A DNA stretch of 53,787 nt from Neobacillus massiliamazoniensis (GCF_001048695.1 NZ_CVRB01000009.1:1-53787), one strand, 5' to 3'; numbered from the stretch's first letter, positions 24,579 through 33,922 are shown. Numbers and translations: made by a program. The notes: generated from the sequence alone by a model not told the origin.

Positions 24579-25139
24579 ATGAAATGGATTGTTGGTTTGG
24601 GGAATCCAGGAAAGCAGTACGAGCATACTCGGCATAATATTGGCTTTGAGGTAATCGACGCATTATCAAGCCAATTTGCTATACCGCTAGACCAGTCGAA
24701 ATTCAAAGGACTGTATGGAATGGGCCATCACAAAGGGGAAAAAATTTTATTGCTGAAGCCTTTAACCTATATGAATTTATCTGGTGAATCCGTCAAAGCG
24801 GTAATGGATTATTATAAATTGGATTTGGAAGATTTACTTGTCATCTATGATGACCTTGATTTACCTGCTGGTAAAATAAGGCTTCGTCAAAAAGGGAGTC
24901 CAGGTGGTCATAACGGAATTAAGTCTACGGTGGCACATCTTGGTACACAACAGTTTAACCGAATTCGTATTGGGATTGACCGCCCTAAAAACGGGATGAG
25001 CGTGTCGGATTATGTATTAGGAAAATTCCATAAGGATGAGCAGCCGTTCATGCTTGAAGCCGTTAAAAAAAGTACAGATGCATGTGAGGCCTGGCTGGAT
25101 AAACCGTTTTTACAAGTAATGAATGAATTTAATCAGTAA
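24579..25139 (+). CDS. pth: Peptidyl-tRNA hydrolase (SpoVC)
   Basis: Pth (186 residues from this start) frees tRNA from peptidyl-tRNA that drops off ribosomes and is essential. WIVGLGNPGKQYEHTRHNIGFEVID carries the catalytic histidine and asparagine, followed by KPLTYMNLSGE, YDDLDLPAGKIRLR and GGHNGIKS. I chose ATG 24579, which gives the family N-terminus. An in-frame ATG at 24528 has a better ribosome site (AGGAG, 8 bases away) and would add MLKKIFRGWTKREVVGK, so the longer form is a real alternative. Confidence 0.93.
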   Translation: MKWIVGLGNPGKQYEHTRHNIGFEVIDALSSQFAIPLDQSKFKGLYGMGHHKGEKILLLKPLTYMNLSGESVKAVMDYYKLDLEDLLVIYDDLDLPAGKIRLRQKGSPGGHNGIKSTVAHLGTQQFNRIRIGIDRPKNGMSVSDYVLGKFHKDEQPFMLEAVKKSTDACEAWLDKPFLQVMNEFNQ

Positions 25140-25229
25140 ATGGTTCATGATAGCCCTTCTATTTTCATAAAATAAAGAAAACATCTATCGACAGTGATCT
25201 GACGGTGATGTGATCCGGTTGAAAATGTT

Positions 25230-25259
25230 GAATAATTTCTCCCTATCAAGTTAATACTA
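25230..25259 (+). promoter_or_regulatory. Forespore (sigma-G/F) promoter for fin
   Basis: GAATA (25230-25234), 18 bp, AATACTA (25253-25259) fits the sigma-G pattern GHATR-N18-CATNNTA with one change. fin is a forespore gene in B. subtilis. Confidence 0.55.
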
Positions 25260-25289
25260 GTAGCGAATTGAGAATAGGGAGGGACGGGC

Positions 25290-25520
25290 GTGGCAATCCA
25301 TTATCATTGTCGTCATTGTGGTACGAATTTGGGTTCTATTGAGAGGACATCTATACACAGCGAAACGCTTGGTCTTCATAAATTAACAGAGCGAGAAAGA
25401 CAAGAAATGGTATCCTACGATTCATCAGGAGATATTCACATAGCTGCCATTTGTGAAAACTGTCAAGAAGCTTTGGAACGAACCCCAGACTACCATCAAT
25501 ATGATTATTTCATTCATTAA
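25290..25520 (+). CDS. fin: Anti-sigma-F factor Fin (YabK)
   Basis: Fin (76 residues) inhibits sigma-F in the forespore and so promotes the switch to sigma-G. It is a small zinc protein with YHCRHCGTNLG near the start and ICENCQEAL later, a CxxC...CxxC pattern. The start is GTG 25290, with AGGGAGGGACGG upstream. A forespore-type promoter precedes it and a strong terminator follows, so it is a single-gene unit between pth and mfd as in B. subtilis. Together with gin near the left edge, the window encodes two anti-sigma switches. Confidence 0.93.
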   Translation: MAIHYHCRHCGTNLGSIERTSIHSETLGLHKLTERERQEMVSYDSSGDIHIAAICENCQEALERTPDYHQYDYFIH

Positions 25521-25523
25521 CCG

Positions 25524-25552
25524 GCTTTGGAATGAACTCCAAAGCATTTTTC
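25524..25552 (+). terminator. Terminator after fin
   Basis: GCTTTGGA pairs perfectly with TCCAAAGC around ATGAAC and is followed by ATTTTTC. Confidence 0.85.
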
Positions 25553-25614
25553 TGTTTAATAAATGGCATATTAGGGTATTAAGTATTTTGATTAATCAGA
25601 GTTTAAATCATTGG

Positions 25615-25875
25615 ACATTGAGAATTGTCCAGTTACAGCGCCTAGGGGCTCGGGGTCATAAGCCAATCCGTCATGGAGGTTAAGAAGCAACCTCCATGAC
25701 GGCTCGTCTTATGCCTGTCGCCCCTGAGCAAGGCGCTTCCGCATTTCTTATTGTCCAGCTACAGCGCCTAGGGGCTCTAAGGTCTACAGCCAATCCGTCA
25801 TGAAGGTTAAAAAAGCAACCTTCAAGCCGGCTCGTCTAGCCTCGTGCCCCTGAGCAAGGCGCTTCCGCATTTCTA
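25615..25875 (+). repeat. Modular hairpin repeats, two tandem units
   Basis: Both units keep the CAGCGCCTAGGGGCTC and GCCCCTGAGCAAGGCGC arms. The first has GTCATGGAGGTT paired with AACCTCCATGAC; the second has ATGAAGGTT paired with AACCTTCAA. The change GGAGG/CCTCC against GAAGG/CCTTC is compensatory. They fill the gap between fin and mfd. Confidence 0.85.
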
Positions 25876-25893
25876 TGAGAGGAGGATGATCGT

Positions 25894-28800
25894 TTGAAAG
25901 GTTTAAAATCATTGATTCTTCAGCAGGAGGATGTTCGCTCTATTATCTCCGGTGTGAAGGCAGGGCTAAAGGAACAGCTGATTGCCGGGCTATCTGGGTC
26001 GTCTCGAACCGTGCTGGCAGCTTCGATTTACGAACAAATGAAAAGGCCCATCATGATGGTTACTCATAATCTATTGCAAGCACAAAAGCTATATGATGAC
26101 CTTGTGAATCTATTAAGTGAAGATGATGTTTTTCTTTTTCCGGCAAATGAATTAATTGCCGCTGAGATGAGCATTGCCAGCCCTGAATTAAAAGCCCAAA
26201 GAATTGAGACGTTGAACCATTGGAGCAAAAAGAACGAAGGAATATTAATTGTCCCCATCGCAGGATTACGAAAAATGATTCCACCTAAATCAAGGTGGAA
26301 AACCTATCAACTTTCAATCAAATTAGGGGAAGATATCGATATAGAGTCCCTATTAAATAAACTAGTTAAAATGGGCTATGTTAGGACGGAAATGGTCTCA
26401 ACCCCGGGGGAATTTAGTGTAAGGGGCGGTATTATTGATATATATCCGCTGACTGAAGCTAATCCAATAAGAATTGAATTATTTGATACCGAAATTGTCT
26501 CGATTCGTTATTTCTCGCTCGAAGACCAGCGTTCGAAAGAAAAGGTCTCCGAAATGATGATTGGGCCGGCAACTGAGGTGTTGCTTGAAGCAGAGGACTA
26601 TAGTCGAATCATAGGTAAACTAGAGGACAGCTTATCGGCTAGCTTAAGAAAAATAAAAGATGAAAAAGCCAAACTTCAACTGTCACAAAACATTAGTTAT
26701 GAACTCGAACTTCTCAAAAATGGGCAGAAGCCTGACCAGGTCTTTAAATATTTATCACTAGCCTATGAAAGTAGAAATAGTTTGCTAGACTACCTGCCAA
26801 GCAATGGTATTGTGTTTATTGATGAAATAAGCAGAGTTCAAGAGATGAATGATTCCCTTGTCAAAGAAGAGGCAGAATGGTACATCTCATTGCTTGCAGA
26901 AGGTCAGATTGTTCATGATTTACATATGTCACATGACATTCAAGGGCTACTTCAAAAAAGGGAATTTCCTGTTCTCTATTTATCATTATTTCTTCGCCAT
27001 GTAGCGAATACTAGCCCGCAAAATATTATTAATCTCTCCTGTAAGCAAATGCAAAATTTCCATGGGCAGATGCATTTGTTAAAGTCAGAAGTAGAACGGT
27101 GGAAAAAAGGCCATTATTCGATTCTATTTTTAGGACAGGATGAAGAGCGGGTACACAAACTTGAGCGTGTATTAGAGGATTACGATATTGATGTTACCCC
27201 TTTAACAGGAGACCAGCAGCTTTTACCTGGTAAGGTACAGATTATGAAAGGGAACCTGCAAACAGGCTTTGAGCTTTCCATTCAAAAGATTGCTGTCATT
27301 ACAGAGGAAGAGTTATTCAATAAACGGGTAAAAAAACCAAAAAGCAGGCAAAAGTTATCAAATGCCGAAAGGATTAAAAGTTATTCTGAACTTCGGGTCG
27401 GCGATTATGTTGTCCACGTCAGTCATGGAATTGGAAAATATTTAGGGATTGAGACACTTGTTATTAACGGAATCCATAAAGATTATCTTCATATCCGCTA
27501 TCAAGGAACAGATAAGCTTTACGTTCCGGTAGATCAAATTAATCTTGTTCAGAAATATGTAGGTTCGGAAGGAAAGGAACCAAAGATTTATAAGCTTGGC
27601 GGAACCGATTGGAAAAAAGTGAAAACGAAGGTCCAATCGTCTGTTCAGGATATTGCCGATGATCTCATCAAGTTATATGCGGAGCGGGAAGCGGCTGTGG
27701 GTTATGCCTTTACCCCGGATGGGGATATGCAAAGGGAATTTGATGCATCCTTCGCCTATCAAGAAACTGAAGATCAGTTGCGCTCCATTCATGAAATTAA
27801 AAAGGATATGGAAAGACCGCGCCCAATGGACCGATTATTATGTGGTGATGTTGGTTACGGTAAGACTGAGGTGGCCATTCGGGCAGCGTTTAAAGCGATT
27901 GCGGATGGGAAGCAGGTAGCCCTCCTTGTGCCGACGACAATTTTGGCACAGCAGCATTTTGAAACGTTAAGAGAAAGGTTTCAAGACTTCCCTATCAGTA
28001 TTGGTCTATTAAGCCGCTTCCGTTCAAAAAAGCAACAAACGGAAACGCTTAAAGGACTTAAAGCTGGTACAGTTGATATTACCGTCGGCACACATCGCTT
28101 GCTGTCAAAGGATGTGGTTTATCGGGATTTAGGTTTATTGATTATTGATGAAGAGCAAAGGTTTGGGGTTACCCATAAAGAAAAGATTAAAAAGTTAAAA
28201 ACAAATGTAGACGTGTTAACGTTAACCGCAACTCCTATCCCAAGAACTCTTCATATGTCCATGCTCGGTGTTCGGGATTTATCTGTCATTGAAACACCGC
28301 CTGAGAACCGTTTCCCTGTTCAAACCTATGTAATGGAATATAACGGTTCGTTAGTAAGGGAAGCCATCGAACGGGAGCTTGCCCGCGACGGACAAGTTTA
28401 TTTTCTCTATAACAGGGTAGAGGATATTGAACGGAAAGCAGAAGAAATTTCTATGCTTGTACCGGATGCACGTGTTACCTATGCACACGGTCAAATGACG
28501 GAAAATGAACTAGAATCCGTGATGATTAGTTTTTTAGCTGGGGAATTTGATGTGCTTGTCAGCACGACAATCATTGAAACAGGGGTAGATATTCCCAATG
28601 TCAATACGCTGATTGTCTTCGATGCCGATCGAATGGGACTTTCCCAGCTCTATCAGCTGAGGGGCCGGGTGGGCAGGTCGAATCGTGTTGCCTATTCCTA
28701 TTTTACGTATCGGAAGGACAAGGTTCTGACAGAAGTAGCAGAAAAACGACTCCAGGCCATCAAGGAGTTTACAGAATTAGGGTCCGGTTTTAAAATTGCG

Positions 28801-29433
28801 ATGCGAGATTTATCAATTCGCGGGGCCGGTAATTTGTTAGGTGCACAGCAGCATGGTTTTATTGATTCCGTTGGTTTTGATCTTTATTCGCAAATGTTAA
28901 AAGAAGCGATTGAAGAAAGAAAAGGGGATCTTGTAGCTGAACAAAAAACAGCCACCGTCGAAATGGATTTAGAAATTGATGCGTATATTCCAGATTCATA
29001 CATTAAGGATGGGCATCTAAAAATAGAAATGTATAAGCGGTTTAGGGGTGCGCAGACATTAGAAGATATTGAAGAACTACAAAAGGAAATTATTGACCGT
29101 TTTGGTGAATATCCGGATGAAGTCGCCTACCTTTTTCAAATCGCTGAAATGAAGGTCTATGCCATCCTCGCAGGTGTCGAGCTTGTAAAGCAGGTGAAAC
29201 AGGAAGTTACGATCTTACTTAATGAAAGGGTAAGTGAAGAAATTGATGTTCACAAGCTCAAAAAGATTTGCAGTCAGTATGGAAGAACCGTTAACCCTGG
29301 AATGGAAGGTAAAAAGTTTAAGATGGTTATTCAAATAAGAGGATATGAAACAACAGCGTGGTTAAATATAGTTTATGAAACAATAAAAGGATTAAACGAG
29401 GCAAAAAAAGGCAAGGAAGAAACAGTAAAATAA
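25894..29433 (+). CDS. mfd: Transcription-repair coupling factor Mfd
   Basis: Mfd (1179 residues) removes RNA polymerase stalled at DNA lesions and recruits UvrA. It has an N-terminal UvrB-like region, an RNAP-interaction domain (LRVGDYVVHVSHGIGKYLGI, about 495-600), and a RecG-like SF2 translocase. Walker A is GDVGYGKT (651-658, K657) and the DEEQ box begins at D752. The segment ETGVDIPNVNTLI and the QLRGRVGRS motif lie in the second RecA fold, followed by the TRCF C-terminal domain. The start is TTG 25894, with GAGGAGG upstream. No dedicated promoter is obvious between the repeats and the gene. Confidence 0.97.
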   Translation: MKGLKSLILQQEDVRSIISGVKAGLKEQLIAGLSGSSRTVLAASIYEQMKRPIMMVTHNLLQAQKLYDDLVNLLSEDDVFLFPANELIAAEMSIASPELKAQRIETLNHWSKKNEGILIVPIAGLRKMIPPKSRWKTYQLSIKLGEDIDIESLLNKLVKMGYVRTEMVSTPGEFSVRGGIIDIYPLTEANPIRIELFDTEIVSIRYFSLEDQRSKEKVSEMMIGPATEVLLEAEDYSRIIGKLEDSLSASLRKIKDEKAKLQLSQNISYELELLKNGQKPDQVFKYLSLAYESRNSLLDYLPSNGIVFIDEISRVQEMNDSLVKEEAEWYISLLAEGQIVHDLHMSHDIQGLLQKREFPVLYLSLFLRHVANTSPQNIINLSCKQMQNFHGQMHLLKSEVERWKKGHYSILFLGQDEERVHKLERVLEDYDIDVTPLTGDQQLLPGKVQIMKGNLQTGFELSIQKIAVITEEELFNKRVKKPKSRQKLSNAERIKSYSELRVGDYVVHVSHGIGKYLGIETLVINGIHKDYLHIRYQGTDKLYVPVDQINLVQKYVGSEGKEPKIYKLGGTDWKKVKTKVQSSVQDIADDLIKLYAEREAAVGYAFTPDGDMQREFDASFAYQETEDQLRSIHEIKKDMERPRPMDRLLCGDVGYGKTEVAIRAAFKAIADGKQVALLVPTTILAQQHFETLRERFQDFPISIGLLSRFRSKKQQTETLKGLKAGTVDITVGTHRLLSKDVVYRDLGLLIIDEEQRFGVTHKEKIKKLKTNVDVLTLTATPIPRTLHMSMLGVRDLSVIETPPENRFPVQTYVMEYNGSLVREAIERELARDGQVYFLYNRVEDIERKAEEISMLVPDARVTYAHGQMTENELESVMISFLAGEFDVLVSTTIIETGVDIPNVNTLIVFDADRMGLSQLYQLRGRVGRSNRVAYSYFTYRKDKVLTEVAEKRLQAIKEFTELGSGFKIAMRDLSIRGAGNLLGAQQHGFIDSVGFDLYSQMLKEAIEERKGDLVAEQKTATVEMDLEIDAYIPDSYIKDGHLKIEMYKRFRGAQTLEDIEELQKEIIDRFGEYPDEVAYLFQIAEMKVYAILAGVELVKQVKQEVTILLNERVSEEIDVHKLKKICSQYGRTVNPGMEGKKFKMVIQIRGYETTAWLNIVYETIKGLNEAKKGKEETVK

Positions 29434-29523
29434 GGTTGCTCCTGCCTCTAAATAAATCTGATTTTTAGACCTATCCAAGTTTGGAAAATTTATTGTAAAT
29501 GTGACAAAAAATATAAACGTTTG

Positions 29524-29553
29524 TGTATAGAAGTTTCCAGATGAAAGATACTA
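29524..29553 (+). promoter_or_regulatory. Sigma-G-like promoter upstream of spoVT
   Basis: GTATA (29524-29528), 18 bp, then GATACTA (29547-29553) resembles GHATR-N18-CATNNTA. It lies about 330 bp before spoVT, on the far side of two repeat units, so the transcript would carry them as a leader. I see no equally good promoter nearer the gene. Confidence 0.45.
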
Positions 29554-29572
29554 AGTTCAAAGTTGGCGATTG

Positions 29573-29795
29573 CTAGAAAAGCGGAAGCGCCTTGGTCAGG
29601 GGCGACAGGCATAAGACGAGCCGGCGTGAAGGTTGGGTTTTACCTTCATGACGGATTGGCTTATGACCCCGAGCCCCTAGGCGCTGAAGCTAGACAAAGA
29701 AAAGCGGAAGCGCCTTCGGAACAAGCACAGCTTGTTCCTGCGAAGAGCATTCTAATGAGCATTCCTTAATGCTCAGGGGCGCTGAAGCCAGACAG
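29573..29795 (-). repeat. Modular hairpin repeats on - strand, in the spoVT leader
   Basis: Two units run in reverse: GAAAAGCGGAAGCGCCTTGGTCAGGGGCG... with the AACCTTCAT-type stem, then a second with the stem AACAAGCACAGCTTGTT and GAGCATT-type arms. They are bounded by an inverted pair: TTCAAAGTTGGCGATTG (29556-29572) and CAATCGCCAAGTTGAA (29835-29850). CAGATGAAAG occurs directly repeated just outside (29538 and 29859). Confidence 0.75.
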
Positions 29796-29882
29796 TTATC
29801 TATGTTCAAAGCTATATTTCATATATTTAGCACTCAATCGCCAAGTTGAAAAAATCATCAGATGAAAGTGAGGCAACATTGG

Positions 29883-30419
29883 ATGAAAGCAACTGGAATA
29901 GTTCGTCGAATTGATGATTTGGGGCGTGTTGTCATTCCGAAAGAAATACGCAGAACCCTGCGTATCCGCGAAGGGGATCCGTTAGAGATCTTTGTCGATC
30001 GAGACGGAGAAGTGATCTTGAAGAAGTATTCACCAATCAGCGAGTTAGGCGATTTTGCCAAAGAGTATGCAGAAGCCCTTTTTGACAGCCTCGGAAATCC
30101 TGTTTTGATTTGTGATAGAGACGCTTATATCTCCGTTGCTGGAGGATCTAAAAAAGATTATTTAAATAAAAACATTAGCGATCTAGTGGAAAAAACAATG
30201 GAAGAACGCAATTCCGTTCTTGTTACCCATCACGGAGATATTTCTTTGGCCGAAGGAAGCCAGGAAACTGTTACATCTTATACAATTGGGCCCATCATTG
30301 CAAATGGTGATCCAATTGGAGCAGTTATTATTTTTTCAAAAGAGGGAACGCTTAGCGAAGTAGAGAAAAAAGCGGTGGAAACAGCAGCAGGATTTTTAGC
30401 AAGACAAATGGAACAATAA
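29883..30419 (+). CDS. spoVT: Stage V sporulation regulator SpoVT
   Basis: SpoVT (178 residues) is a forespore regulator that modulates sigma-G-dependent genes and affects spore quality and germination. The N-terminal AbrB-type domain (1-53) reads MKATGIVRRIDDLGRVVIPKEIRRTLRIREGDPLEIF. The C-terminal GAF-like domain (about 56-178) ends AAGFLARQMEQ. I chose ATG 29883 because it gives the B. subtilis length and N-terminus; GTGAGG lies upstream. A frame from 29862 adds seven residues without support. Its 5' region contains inserted repeats. Confidence 0.95.
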   Translation: MKATGIVRRIDDLGRVVIPKEIRRTLRIREGDPLEIFVDRDGEVILKKYSPISELGDFAKEYAEALFDSLGNPVLICDRDAYISVAGGSKKDYLNKNISDLVEKTMEERNSVLVTHHGDISLAEGSQETVTSYTIGPIIANGDPIGAVIIFSKEGTLSEVEKKAVETAAGFLARQMEQ

Positions 30420-30424
30420 AATAG

Positions 30425-30483
30425 AAAAGCGGAAGGCGCCATCGTCTCGAGGACACGAGCCGATGGCGCCTTCCGCTTTTTTT
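30425..30483 (+). terminator. Perfect 20-bp hairpin terminator after spoVT
   Basis: AAAAGCGGAAGGCGCCATCG (30425-30444) pairs perfectly with 30461-30480, and CTCG/CGAG continues the stem inside the loop. The T tract follows. The arms AAAAGCGGAAGGCGCC and GGCGCCTTCCGCTTTT are those of the modular repeat, so a trimmed repeat supplies the terminator. Confidence 0.9.
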
Positions 30484-30529
30484 ATTATTACTATATAATA
30501 CTCTGTAGTTTGTTTTTGGTGGTGTATGA

Positions 30530-32152
30530 ATGAAGCCTGTGAATCAATCGAAGGCTCTTTTTCGGGGAGCTTTCATTTTAACTCTTGCCTCTCTCATTAC
30601 AAAAATTTTGAGTGCCTTTTACCGAATCCCGTTTCAAAACATCGTTGGGGATGTTGGTTTTTACATTTATCAGCAAATTTATCCATTTTATGGGATGGCT
30701 ATTGTGCTTTCTACAACTGGCTTCCCAGTCGTCATTTCCAAGCTATATGCTGAACAGAAAGAAAAAGGCGATGAAGATAGGAATCGGCTCCTTCTTTTAA
30801 CCTCGTTTCTCTTTTTGCAAGCTTTTGGGTTTCTTTGTTTTCTTGTGTTATATTTTGGTGCCGGACTAATCGCAGATTGGATGCATGATGAGCAGTTATC
30901 GGTTTTACTAAGAGTGGTTTCTGTTGTATTTTTAACTTTTCCGATTGTTTCTTTACTAAGAGGCTATTATCAAGGGATTGGGGAAATGGTTCCTACTGCC
31001 TTGTCGCAAGTTGGCGAGCAGACCACCCGTGTTTTAACGATTGTCCTGCTGGCGTACTTCTTCACAAAAGAGGGTTACTCCCTTTATTTTGTTGGTGGCG
31101 GTGCGATGTTTGGATCGATTACGGGAAGCATTCTTTCTGCTCTTATTTTGTTTACTTTTATCTGGATACGTAAAGAATGGGGAATAATTGCCCCAAAACG
31201 TGGGATGCTTAAGAATTACTCCCATGAGGCAAAGCTAATTTTAAAAGCTCTTGTGTTTCAAGGATTAGCTATTTGCATTAGCGGAATGCTGATGATTTTT
31301 ATCCAAATGGCGGATGCTTTAAACCTTTATTCTTTGCTTGTATCAAACGGTGTTGGTAAAGATGTAGCCAAAAGCTTAAAAGGAGTATTTGACCGCGGTC
31401 AACCGTTAATTCAATTAGGTACGGTTGCTGCGACTTCGATGTCATTGTCGCTTGTTCCGCTCATTTCCAGTGGAAGGGTAAAGGAAAATCCCTCCTTTTT
31501 AAAAAATAAAATGATAACTGCCATCAAGATTAGTATGGTGATTGGTGTCGGAGCTTCTGTGGGATTATGGGCCATTATTCGCCCAACGAATATGATGCTT
31601 TTTGAAAATGAATCTGGCTCCTCCGTATTGGGTGTACTTAGTTTTGTGATTTTGTTTACTTCCATAATCACAACTATCATTGCCATTATGCAGGGGCTGG
31701 GGAAGATGCTCTTTCCTGCTGTTGCTGTTGCTGCCTCATTTCCAATCAAGTATGGTTTAAATGCTTTATTAATTCCATTATTCGGGACAATGGGTGCGGC
31801 AATATCCAGCGTCATCACATTAGCGCTAATCACACTGCTTTTGATATTTAAATTTAAACATAGTTTAGGCATAAGGATCTTTTCTTTAAGATTTCTGTTG
31901 ACGCTTATAACAGCGGCGGCTGCGATGATTTTGTTTTTAAAGGGCTATTTATTTGTGACACATTTCATGTTGGGCGGTTATGTCGGTCCTCGAATAGAAG
32001 CAGCTTTTCAATCATTAAGCTCAGCGTTATTGGGAGGATTTTTGTTCCTGCTGATTATTGTAAGAGGGGGCGTGTTCCTACCTCATGAACTTACCTTATT
32101 TCCGTTTGGAAGCAAATTAATGCTGTTATTGCCTAAAAAGGATAGGAGTTAA
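30530..32152 (+). CDS. yabM: SpoVB/MurJ-family polysaccharide or lipid II exporter YabM
   Basis: This 540-residue polytopic membrane protein of the MOP/MVF flippase superfamily matches B. subtilis YabM. About 14 hydrophobic segments are visible, and the N-terminus GAFILTLASLITKILSAFYRIPFQNIVGDVGFYIYQQIYPFY is typical of the SpoVB group. The family moves lipid-linked wall precursors, and AmJ or MurJ supply the essential lipid II activity in B. subtilis. The substrate of YabM itself is not established. It starts the run yabM-yabN-rqcP after a strong terminator; the promoter is not obvious. Confidence 0.9.
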   Translation: MKPVNQSKALFRGAFILTLASLITKILSAFYRIPFQNIVGDVGFYIYQQIYPFYGMAIVLSTTGFPVVISKLYAEQKEKGDEDRNRLLLLTSFLFLQAFGFLCFLVLYFGAGLIADWMHDEQLSVLLRVVSVVFLTFPIVSLLRGYYQGIGEMVPTALSQVGEQTTRVLTIVLLAYFFTKEGYSLYFVGGGAMFGSITGSILSALILFTFIWIRKEWGIIAPKRGMLKNYSHEAKLILKALVFQGLAICISGMLMIFIQMADALNLYSLLVSNGVGKDVAKSLKGVFDRGQPLIQLGTVAATSMSLSLVPLISSGRVKENPSFLKNKMITAIKISMVIGVGASVGLWAIIRPTNMMLFENESGSSVLGVLSFVILFTSIITTIIAIMQGLGKMLFPAVAVAASFPIKYGLNALLIPLFGTMGAAISSVITLALITLLLIFKFKHSLGIRIFSLRFLLTLITAAAAMILFLKGYLFVTHFMLGGYVGPRIEAAFQSLSSALLGGFLFLLIIVRGGVFLPHELTLFPFGSKLMLLLPKKDRS

Positions 32153-32156
32153 TGAT

Positions 32157-33623
32157 ATGAGAAAAAAAATTGAAATTATCGGCCTAGGGGCTGGGGACAT
32201 AGACCAGCTGTCATTAGGGGTATATAAGAAATTAAAAAATTCGAATCATGTATACCTTAGGACAAAGGAACATCCTGTTGTGCAGGAACTGGAGAAGGAA
32301 GGCTTTCACTATCTATCTTTTGACTCCATCTATGAAAAGCATGATCAATTTGCGGATGTTTACGAGGAAATTGTCCAAACCTTATTGAATAATGCACAAA
32401 ATGATTCGCTTATTTATGCTGTTCCGGGACACCCGCTTGTAGCGGAGCAAGCCGTACAGACTCTACTAGAAAAAGGACCATTAGCGGGTGTAGAAATCGC
32501 GATTGGCGGCGGACAAAGCTTTATCGATCCGCTATTTCAAGCACTAAAAATAGATCCTATTGAAGGTTTTCAGTTGCTAGATGGTACATCCCTTTCTTCA
32601 AACCAGCTACAAATTGACCAGCATATTTTTATCAGTCAGGTATATGATTCATTTGTTGCATCCAACGTAAAGCTAACTCTTATGGAAAAATTACCGGATG
32701 AGTATGAGGTCTATATCGTTACAGCTGCAGGCAGCAAGGATGAGGCCGTAGAAAAGGTCCCATTGTATGAGTTAGACAGAAGGGTAACCGTAAATAACCT
32801 CACCACTCTTTACGTTCCGCCTGTTAAGAATGAGCAAATCATGCTCAAGAGCTTCTCGAAGCTACGTGAAATTATTGCGGAATTAAGGGGGCCAAATGGC
32901 TGCCCATGGGATAAGGAACAAACCCATGAATCGCTAAAAAAATATTTAATAGAAGAAACGTATGAGGTGATGGCTGCGATTGACAGTGGTGATATAGATA
33001 ACTTAATCGAGGAGCTTGGCGATGTTCTCCTTCAGGTGATGCTTCATGCACAAATTGGCGAAGATGAAGGGTATTTTTCGATTGATGAGGTAATTGAGAC
33101 CCTTTCTGCGAAGATGATTCGCAGACATCCCCATGTCTTTGGTGAAACACAAGCTGACAACGCAGAAGAGGTCGTTCGTAACTGGGAAGAAATCAAGAAA
33201 CAGGAAAAGGGAGAAACAACAAAGTCATTTCTTGATGGTGTTGAAAAATCACTGCCTAATCTTTTAAAAGCTTATGAATTGCAAAAAAAGGCTGCAAAAG
33301 TTGGTTTTGATTGGAAGGAAATAACGCCTGCATTAGAGAAAGTAAAGGAAGAGCTACAGGAGTTTGAGGATGAACTAACCGGGTTAAATGGCGATCAAGT
33401 CCGAGCTAAAAAAGAATTTGGCGATATATTGTTTGCGTTTGTGAATGTGGCAAGGTTCTTAAGGATCCATCCTGAAGAGGCTTTGTTTGAAACGAATGAA
33501 AAGTTTATTCGCAGATTCCGCTATGTTGAGGAAAAGGTAATGGCAAGCGGGAAGCCATTCGAGGAACATTCCCTTGAGGAACTGGATCTATATTGGGATG
33601 AAGCGAAAGTAAAGGGACTTTAA
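32157..33623 (+). CDS. yabN: Tetrapyrrole methylase/MazG fusion protein YabN
   Basis: This 488-residue two-domain protein has an N-terminal tetrapyrrole (corrin/porphyrin) methylase-like domain (about 1-220: IEIIGLGAGDIDQLSLGVY, YAVPGHPLVAE). The C-terminal MazG nucleoside-triphosphate pyrophosphohydrolase domain (about 235-488) has NGCPWDKEQTHESLKKYLIEETYEV and EELGDVLLQVMLH. The metal-binding acidic motifs EExxE and ExxD are intact. The MazG half probably cleans up non-canonical NTPs; the methylase half has no proven substrate. It follows yabM by 4 bases and precedes rqcP by 16. Confidence 0.93.
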   Translation: MRKKIEIIGLGAGDIDQLSLGVYKKLKNSNHVYLRTKEHPVVQELEKEGFHYLSFDSIYEKHDQFADVYEEIVQTLLNNAQNDSLIYAVPGHPLVAEQAVQTLLEKGPLAGVEIAIGGGQSFIDPLFQALKIDPIEGFQLLDGTSLSSNQLQIDQHIFISQVYDSFVASNVKLTLMEKLPDEYEVYIVTAAGSKDEAVEKVPLYELDRRVTVNNLTTLYVPPVKNEQIMLKSFSKLREIIAELRGPNGCPWDKEQTHESLKKYLIEETYEVMAAIDSGDIDNLIEELGDVLLQVMLHAQIGEDEGYFSIDEVIETLSAKMIRRHPHVFGETQADNAEEVVRNWEEIKKQEKGETTKSFLDGVEKSLPNLLKAYELQKKAAKVGFDWKEITPALEKVKEELQEFEDELTGLNGDQVRAKKEFGDILFAFVNVARFLRIHPEEALFETNEKFIRRFRYVEEKVMASGKPFEEHSLEELDLYWDEAKVKGL

Positions 33624-33639
33624 AATAGGGGGAGTAAGG

Positions 33640-33918
33640 ATGCGCTTAGATAAGTTTTTGAAGGTTTCAAGATTAATTAAAAGGAGGACCTTAGCAAAAG
33701 AGGTTTCTGATCAGGGCAGAATTGAAGTGAACGGAAAAGAGGCAAAGGCAAGTACAACAGTTAAAGTTGGGGATGAGTTGACACTCCGCCTCGGGCAAAA
33801 GCGAGTTACAGTCAGAATTGACCGAATTCAAGAAACCTCACGGAAAGAGGATGCCGCTGAAATGTATACCATTTTGAAAGAAGAAAAGGTAGGTTCAGTA
33901 GAAAACGACATTGACTAG
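33640..33918 (+). CDS. rqcP: RNA-binding S4 protein RqcP (YabO)
   Basis: RqcP (92 residues) is an S4-domain protein of the Hsp15 group. In B. subtilis it works with RqcH in ribosome-associated quality control, stabilising the P-site tRNA while alanine tails are added to stalled chains. The S4 motif MRLDKFLKVSRLIKRRTLAKEVSDQGRIEVNG covers the first 32 residues. The C-terminal 15-20 residues are acidic and variable. AGGGGGAG gives the ribosome site. It ends the yabM-yabN-rqcP set, and a new promoter for yabP follows. Confidence 0.94.
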   Translation: MRLDKFLKVSRLIKRRTLAKEVSDQGRIEVNGKEAKASTTVKVGDELTLRLGQKRVTVRIDRIQETSRKEDAAEMYTILKEEKVGSVENDID

Positions 33919-33922
33919 CTTG

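Noticed and set aside
25453..25683. Open frame running from the end of fin into the repeat
   Set aside because: It overlaps fin out of frame, crosses the fin terminator and depends on repeat sequence.
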